A stretch of 64,000 nucleotides of DNA from Algicoccus sp048820935. Its GTDB lineage: Bacteria > Pseudomonadota > Gammaproteobacteria > Burkholderiales > Burkholderiaceae_B. Under the pieces are notes generated by a model. The model saw nothing but the letters and a program-made list of their open reading frames with translations. It did not search any database and was not told the DNA's origin. Both the position numbers and the translations under genes were made by a program. Shown here one piece after another: positions 59,503 to 64,000 of this stretch. How positions within the stretch are numbered: position 1 is the stretch's first letter; every line of letters begins with the position of its first letter. The stretch is taken from contig NZ_JBMERD010000010.1 of NCBI RefSeq assembly GCF_048820935.1, positions 1 through 64,000 on the forward strand, read 5' to 3'.

Positions 59503-61356
59503 TTGATTCCAGACGACTTTATCCAGACCTTATTGTCCCGAACCGATATTGCCGATGTCGTCGGTCAGTATGTGCAGTTGCGCAAGGGTGGCGCGAACTT
59601 ATTGGGATTGTGTCCGTTTCATAAAGAAAAGTCCCCATCATTTACGGTAAGTCCGACTAAGCAGTTTTATCATTGTTTCGGTTGTGGCGCACATGGCAGT
59701 GCCATCACGTTTCTCATGGAGCACACGGGTGCGAGTTTTCCGCAAGCAGTCCAAACGCTGTCCCATCGGCTCGGTCTGTCTGTGCCGGAATCACCTAGAT
59801 CGGCGAATCAGCGGGAGCAATGGGCACAGCGTCGTGATGAGCGTAAAGTTCACACGCAAGCATTAGAGCTTGCTCACGAGTTTTATAAGAAACAGCTTCG
59901 AACCTCTGAAGATGCGATCAACTATTTAAAAGGTCGCGGTGTTACAGGTGCCATTGCAGCGCGATTTGGATTGGGTTGGGTGCCCGATGACCGTCGTGCA
60001 CTAAGTCGAGTCGCAACGAATTATGACGAAGCTGTTTGGGTTGAGGCTGGTCTGGTTGTTGAGCGTGAGGATGGCACGCGATATGATCGTTTTCGGGGTC
60101 GTGTCATGTTCCCGATTCATAATCAGAAGGGCGAGCTTATTGGCTTTGGGGGGCGTCTCATTGCCAAAGGTGAACCCAAGTATCTGAACTCGCCTGAAAC
60201 CATCTTGTTTAGCAAAGGGCATGAGCTTTATGGTTTGTGGGAAGGGCGCCAGGCCATTTCACGTGAGCGTGAAGCCATTGTGGTGGAAGGCTACATGGAT
60301 GTTGTGGGTCTTGCGCAGCAAGGTGTTGAAAACGTCGTAGCCACGTTGGGTACGGCGACCACACCCGATCATTTACGCAAACTGGTGCGTTTGACAGATC
60401 GTATCGTTTTTAGCTTTGATGGTGATGCAGCAGGCCGCAAGGCCGCGTGGCGTGCGTTACAAGCAGCATTGCCAATCTTGCGTGATGATTTGTCTGTTCG
60501 TTTTTTGTTCTTGCCAGATGGGCAGGACCCTGATAGCTATGTGCGAAGTTTTGGTCAGGCCGCATTTAAAGCGAGCGTCAATGAATCCCTCGCACTATCG
60601 ACATTCTTCTTGCAAGAATTGTCGTCTCGACACCGAATGGAAGAGCCAGAAGGGCGCTCTGCATGCTTACATGAAGCTGCACCCCTAATTGCGCAAATTG
60701 CACCTGGTGCTTTTAAGAGCCAATTACTCCATGCGTTGGCTTACGAGGTGAAGCTCACTCAACAGGAGCTAGAGGCATCTTTACAAGCGACTCAGGTACG
60801 AATTGTCAAAACGATGGCTGCACCAGCAGGGGCACATGCGACCCAGAATGGTTCACAGCTACAGTCGGGTGGTGGTCGTTTTGGAGGCGAGCCGAGATTT
60901 CCTGATCGGCGGAAAAGCAATCGGTTTGAGCGTTTACATCATCGTTCAGTCACTCCCATGGCGCGACGCTTGCTCTTATTGCTGCTAACACACCCTGATT
61001 TGGCACAATCTGTTGGAGAGCAACAACTTGAAACTTTGGACAAAGGCCCCCATCTATCTTTAGTCCACGATTTTATTGTGCTCGTGCAATCCAATTCTGC
61101 CACGCACCTCGGTGCATTGTTGGAAAGTGCAGATCCTGATAGTGAGTTGGCTGAAGTGTTGCAACGCTTATCAGCCGATTTGATGACAGGTGTTGAATTG
61201 CCGGATCCACAACAAGAATGGGATGATGCGTTACGTCGTATTGAACTTGAAAGTCTGAGGATGGAGCAAGCGGGTTTAATTGAGTCTGGCTTGCAATCTG
61301 ATGATGCTCGGCAGCGTTATATGGAACTTTCACAACGGATTCGGAGTCTAAGCTAA
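59503..61356 (+). CDS. dnaG: DNA primase
   Basis: A 617-residue primase. The zinc ribbon ligands are C37, H40, C58 and C61 (CPFHKEKSPSFTVS, FYHCFGCGAHG). The TOPRIM core shows VVEGYMDVVGLAQQG and FSFDGDAAGRKAAWRAL. The C-terminal helicase-binding domain is present. The start is TTG at 59503, giving the family start IPDDFIQTLLSRTDIADVV, with GAGACGA upstream; a TTG start may help keep primase low. Confidence 0.96.
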   Translation: MIPDDFIQTLLSRTDIADVVGQYVQLRKGGANLLGLCPFHKEKSPSFTVSPTKQFYHCFGCGAHGSAITFLMEHTGASFPQAVQTLSHRLGLSVPESPRSANQREQWAQRRDERKVHTQALELAHEFYKKQLRTSEDAINYLKGRGVTGAIAARFGLGWVPDDRRALSRVATNYDEAVWVEAGLVVEREDGTRYDRFRGRVMFPIHNQKGELIGFGGRLIAKGEPKYLNSPETILFSKGHELYGLWEGRQAISREREAIVVEGYMDVVGLAQQGVENVVATLGTATTPDHLRKLVRLTDRIVFSFDGDAAGRKAAWRALQAALPILRDDLSVRFLFLPDGQDPDSYVRSFGQAAFKASVNESLALSTFFLQELSSRHRMEEPEGRSACLHEAAPLIAQIAPGAFKSQLLHALAYEVKLTQQELEASLQATQVRIVKTMAAPAGAHATQNGSQLQSGGGRFGGEPRFPDRRKSNRFERLHHRSVTPMARRLLLLLLTHPDLAQSVGEQQLETLDKGPHLSLVHDFIVLVQSNSATHLGALLESADPDSELAEVLQRLSADLMTGVELPDPQQEWDDALRRIELESLRMEQAGLIESGLQSDDARQRYMELSQRIRSLS

Positions 61357-61817
61357 AAGGCCCGGTTCAAGTGAGTGCCATAGACGACTGAAGTCAGCTA
61401 CAATAGACGGGTACTTTACGCATTTGGAATTTTTGCATCCATGCGATTCGAACTCGATAAAGTTTATTAAGATTGGGACGTTTGGTGATCTCTCTGTCAG
61501 ATCCGTAAAAACACGCCCACCGACTTCATAGTCAACAGCGACAGTTCGAATAAAAAGTGTCAGTATGTCAGCGACATTTCAAGTCATTTCCGTGATGAGC
61601 GGGGATGTGTGGGTTGGTTTTGCATATCAACGAAGGATCTAAGCAGGAATTGGCTTGCCACGCAATCGCATGAAAGTTATATAAGTCGACAAATCAATTT
61701 GCGCTGAGTGATCTCAGCTAGCAATGAATTTGTCGTGATTTCGATGATGACAAACAGGGTCGATCCTTTTTCCATAATCGATCAAAGTTAAACCATAAAG
61801 GACCAGTTAGGGACACT
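61357..61817. other. 461-bp intergenic region between dnaG and rpoD
   Basis: No gene recognised. TACAAT (61399-61404) resembles a -10 element but lacks a good -35. A long bulged stem-loop (61687-61735) lies 80 bases before rpoD, and AGGGA precedes the rpoD ATG. The region probably contains rpoD promoters and leader RNA. Confidence 0.55.
61687..61735. other. Long bulged stem-loop upstream of rpoD
   Basis: CGACAAAT (61687-61694) pairs with ATTTGTCG (61728-61735). Inner TTGC pairs with GCAA and GCTGA (61703-61707) pairs with TCAGC (61714-61718), with a 6-base loop. No T-run follows directly, so it does not look like a terminator; it may be an mRNA leader structure. Confidence 0.5.
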
Positions 61818-64000
61818 ATGAAGTCAGAATCTACGGATACGTCAGAAAAGAAAACAAAAGTAGCGGCTAAGAAAGCGGCCAAAAAGACGGTCGTGAAGGC
61901 TGTAAAAAAAGCTGCAGCAAAAAAAGTCGCTAAAAAAGCCGTTAAAACAGTTGCTGAAGTTGAAACTACGGTTTTAGACGAACAAACCGCAGTGAAGGTT
62001 GCTAAGAAGGCTGCGAAGAAAGCCGCCAAGAAAGCAACTAAAACTGTTGCGAAGAAAGCTGCTAAAAAAGCTGCCAAGAAAGCTGCAGCCAAAAAAGCAG
62101 CTACGAAAGCTACGAAATCAGCGGCTGCTGCGAAGAAAGCGGCGGCTCGTCGTAAAGCAAAAGCTGGTGAAGACGACGAAGATTTCGATGATTTTGATGA
62201 TTTGGACGATGAGGTTGAAAGTAAGCCTAAAAAACGGGCTTCTAAATCAACAGGTCGCCGTCCAGGTCGTCCAGCCAAAAGCAATGACGGCGATATTGAT
62301 TTCGATGATGATGTCGATGATGAAGATGGCGAAGAAATTCCAGATATTAAGCCACCTCGCCGCGGTGCAAAACGTGCTAAAGGTGAAGCAACTGAACGTT
62401 CATCAAAAGGTCCATTGACCGCTGAGGAACGCGAAGTCCGTCGTAATCAACTCAAACTTTTGATTCGTTTGGGTAAGGAGCGGGGCTACCTGACTTATGG
62501 CGAAATTAACGATCATCTGCCGGATGATTTAGTGGATGCCGAAGCTATTGATGGCATTATTTCGACCTTTAGCGAAATGGGTATTTCGGTCTATGACCAA
62601 GCCCCTGATGCTGAAACACTCTTGATGAGTGACAGTCCACCCGTGAATGCTGATGATGATGTGGATGATGAGGCAGATGCCGCATTGACCACCGTGGACT
62701 CAGACTTTGGTCGTACGACCGACCCTGTGCGCATGTATATGCGTGAAATGGGTACAGTCGAACTGTTGACTCGTGAAGGTGAGATTGAAATCGCAAAACG
62801 TATTGAGGATGGCCTCAAACATATGATGATGGCGATTTCTGCATGTCCGACCACAATTAATGAAATCTTGTCGAACGTTCAGCGTGTTAACGAAGGCACA
62901 GGTCAAGTTGAAGATATTGTTGACGGCCTGGTTGACCCCGATGATGGTTCTGAATATGCAGGCGCAGGTGCAGGCGCGGATGCAGGTGATGGTCCTGCCG
63001 GCGGCATGACCACAAAACAAGTCGAATTTTTGCGGGCTGAAGCACTCAAGAAATTCGAAAGCATCAATAAGCAGTTTGACAAGATGCGCTTGGCGTATGA
63101 AACGGATGGCTATAAGTCAGCTGGTTACATAGACGCACAAGAGAAAATCCAACGCGAGATGATGGGTATTCGTTTTACTGCCAAAATGGTGGAAAAGCTG
63201 GCCGATACGCTGCGTGAGCAGGTGGCTGAAGCTCGTTCGCTGGAACGTGCAGCACTGGCCACATGTGTGGACCGTGCCGGTATGCCGCGCTCGCACTTTA
63301 TCAAATCATTCCCAGGTAATGAGACCAATCTGGACTGGGTGTTGAATGAAGTGGCAGCAGGTCGTCCTTACTCTGAAGTGCTTGAGCGTTACGTACCTGA
63401 TGTCCAAGAGTTGCAACAAAGCCTGATTGATTTGCAGGCGCGTGTGGTGCTGCCGTTGAAAGACTTGAAAGAAGTCAACAAACGGATGGCAACCGGTGAA
63501 GCCAAAGCACGTAAAGCCAAACGAGAAATGACCGAAGCGAACTTGCGCTTGGTGATTTCGATTGCAAAAAAATACACAAACCGCGGCTTGCAGTTCCTAG
63601 ACTTGATTCAGGAAGGCAATATTGGTTTGATGAAAGCCGTTGATAAATTTGAATACCGTCGTGGATACAAATTCTCAACGTATGCGACTTGGTGGATTCG
63701 TCAGGCCATTACGCGTTCGATTGCGGACCAAGCCCGAACCATTCGTATTCCAGTTCATATGATCGAAACGATCAACAAGATGAACCGAATCAGCCGTCAG
63801 ATTCTTCAGGAAACGGGTGCAGAGCCAGATCCAGCCACATTGGCCGCAAAAATGGATCTGCCCGAAGAACGTATTCGTAAGATCTTGAAGATTGCGAAAG
63901 AGCCTATCTCTATGGAGACACCGATTGGTGATGACGATGATTCACACTTGGGCGACTTTATTGAGGATCTGAACACACTGGCACCCGCAGAAGCTGCTTT
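61818..64000 (+). CDS. rpoD: RNA polymerase primary sigma factor RpoD (3' end outside window)
   Basis: A partial housekeeping sigma-70 (first 727 residues). A Lys/Ala-rich low-complexity tail (about 13-115) is followed by an acidic patch (about 117-134) and an AT-hook-like GRRPGRPAK (146-154). Region 1.1 follows (LLIRLGKERGYLTYGEINDHL), then region 1.2 (DPVRMYMREMGTVELLTREG), the non-conserved region, region 2 (NLRLVISIAKKYTNRGLQFL, FSTYATWWIRQAITRS) and part of region 3 (EPISMETPIGDDDDSHLGDF). Region 4 lies beyond the edge. AGGGA lies 5 bases before the ATG. Such N-terminal tails are known in betaproteobacterial RpoD. Confidence 0.97.
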   Translation, partial: MKSESTDTSEKKTKVAAKKAAKKTVVKAVKKAAAKKVAKKAVKTVAEVETTVLDEQTAVKVAKKAAKKAAKKATKTVAKKAAKKAAKKAAAKKAATKATKSAAAAKKAAARRKAKAGEDDEDFDDFDDLDDEVESKPKKRASKSTGRRPGRPAKSNDGDIDFDDDVDDEDGEEIPDIKPPRRGAKRAKGEATERSSKGPLTAEEREVRRNQLKLLIRLGKERGYLTYGEINDHLPDDLVDAEAIDGIISTFSEMGISVYDQAPDAETLLMSDSPPVNADDDVDDEADAALTTVDSDFGRTTDPVRMYMREMGTVELLTREGEIEIAKRIEDGLKHMMMAISACPTTINEILSNVQRVNEGTGQVEDIVDGLVDPDDGSEYAGAGAGADAGDGPAGGMTTKQVEFLRAEALKKFESINKQFDKMRLAYETDGYKSAGYIDAQEKIQREMMGIRFTAKMVEKLADTLREQVAEARSLERAALATCVDRAGMPRSHFIKSFPGNETNLDWVLNEVAAGRPYSEVLERYVPDVQELQQSLIDLQARVVLPLKDLKEVNKRMATGEAKARKAKREMTEANLRLVISIAKKYTNRGLQFLDLIQEGNIGLMKAVDKFEYRRGYKFSTYATWWIRQAITRSIADQARTIRIPVHMIETINKMNRISRQILQETGAEPDPATLAAKMDLPEERIRKILKIAKEPISMETPIGDDDDSHLGDFIEDLNTLAPAEAA

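Noticed and set aside
61860..62150. Repetitive DNA that could be taken for a tandem repeat array or a separate histone H1-like gene
   Set aside because: It is in frame with, and uninterrupted from, the RpoD ATG and leads into sigma region 1.1; there are no spacers as in CRISPR arrays.
61718..62284. 188-residue minus-strand frame rich in Phe, Ala and Leu opposite rpoD
   Set aside because: It is the antisense shadow of the Lys/Ala-rich coding repeats of RpoD; its composition follows from complementing AAR and GCN codons.

Overview
The window is a continuous stretch of bacterial chromosome, about half G+C, from a betaproteobacterium, most likely order Burkholderiales. I base this on gene order (trxA-rho, parE-parC, rpsP-rimM-trmD, ndk-rlmN-rodZ-ispG-hisS-yfgM-bamB-der, hfq-hflX-hflK-hflC-hisZ-purA, rpsU-dnaG-rpoD), on the divergent glnE/yhdP pair, and on the long Lys/Ala-rich N-terminal tail of RpoD. 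Family and genus cannot be fixed from the sequence alone. I found no tRNA, rRNA, insertion sequence, prophage or CRISPR array.

Layout. 1-7.8 kb: peripheral metabolism and envelope genes: a YihY/BrkB membrane protein, an orphan TAXI-type solute-binding protein, a cardiolipin synthase, a GntP-family permease, and a MaoC hydratase with an acyl-CoA dehydrogenase. 7.8-21.4 kb: housekeeping genes: glnE diverging from yhdP, rho and trxA on the minus strand, then parE-parC. A 628-bp gap before parE contains a strong LexA-type SOS box with no obvious SOS gene. 21.4-25.1 kb: a ferredoxin/FNR-type reductase, a DadA-like dehydrogenase and an orphan UgpB-like binding protein.

25.3-34.1 kb: the clearest accessory island. 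Eight tightly packed, partly overlapping genes encode a type IVb pilus of the R64/thin-pilus kind: PilL/TcpQ-like lipoprotein, PilN secretin, PilO2, PilP, PilQ ATPase, PilR platform protein, PilS major prepilin and a PilV-like tip protein. No prepilin peptidase, PilM, PilT-type transglycosylase or shufflon recombinase lies nearby.

34.3-58.8 kb: translation and envelope genes: alaS, a TusA-family gene, rpsP-rimM-trmD (without the usual rplS), valS, ndk, rlmN, a shortened RodZ-like gene, ispG, hisS, yfgM, bamB, der, hisC, hfq, hflX, hflK, hflC, hisZ, purA and a phosphoribosyltransferase. In front of hisZ-purA a promoter-like element, a possible antiterminator and an intrinsic terminator lie within about 120 bp and look like a transcription attenuator. 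58.8-64.0 kb: the macromolecular synthesis cluster rpsU-dnaG-rpoD. YqeY is missing from its usual place, and rpoD runs off the right edge.

The most interesting items are the candidate attenuator before hisZ-purA, the SOS box between trxA and parE, the compact type IVb pilus locus with a shufflon-less PilV-like tip protein, and the histone-like tail with an AT-hook-like motif on RpoD. No wholly new multi-gene system is evident.
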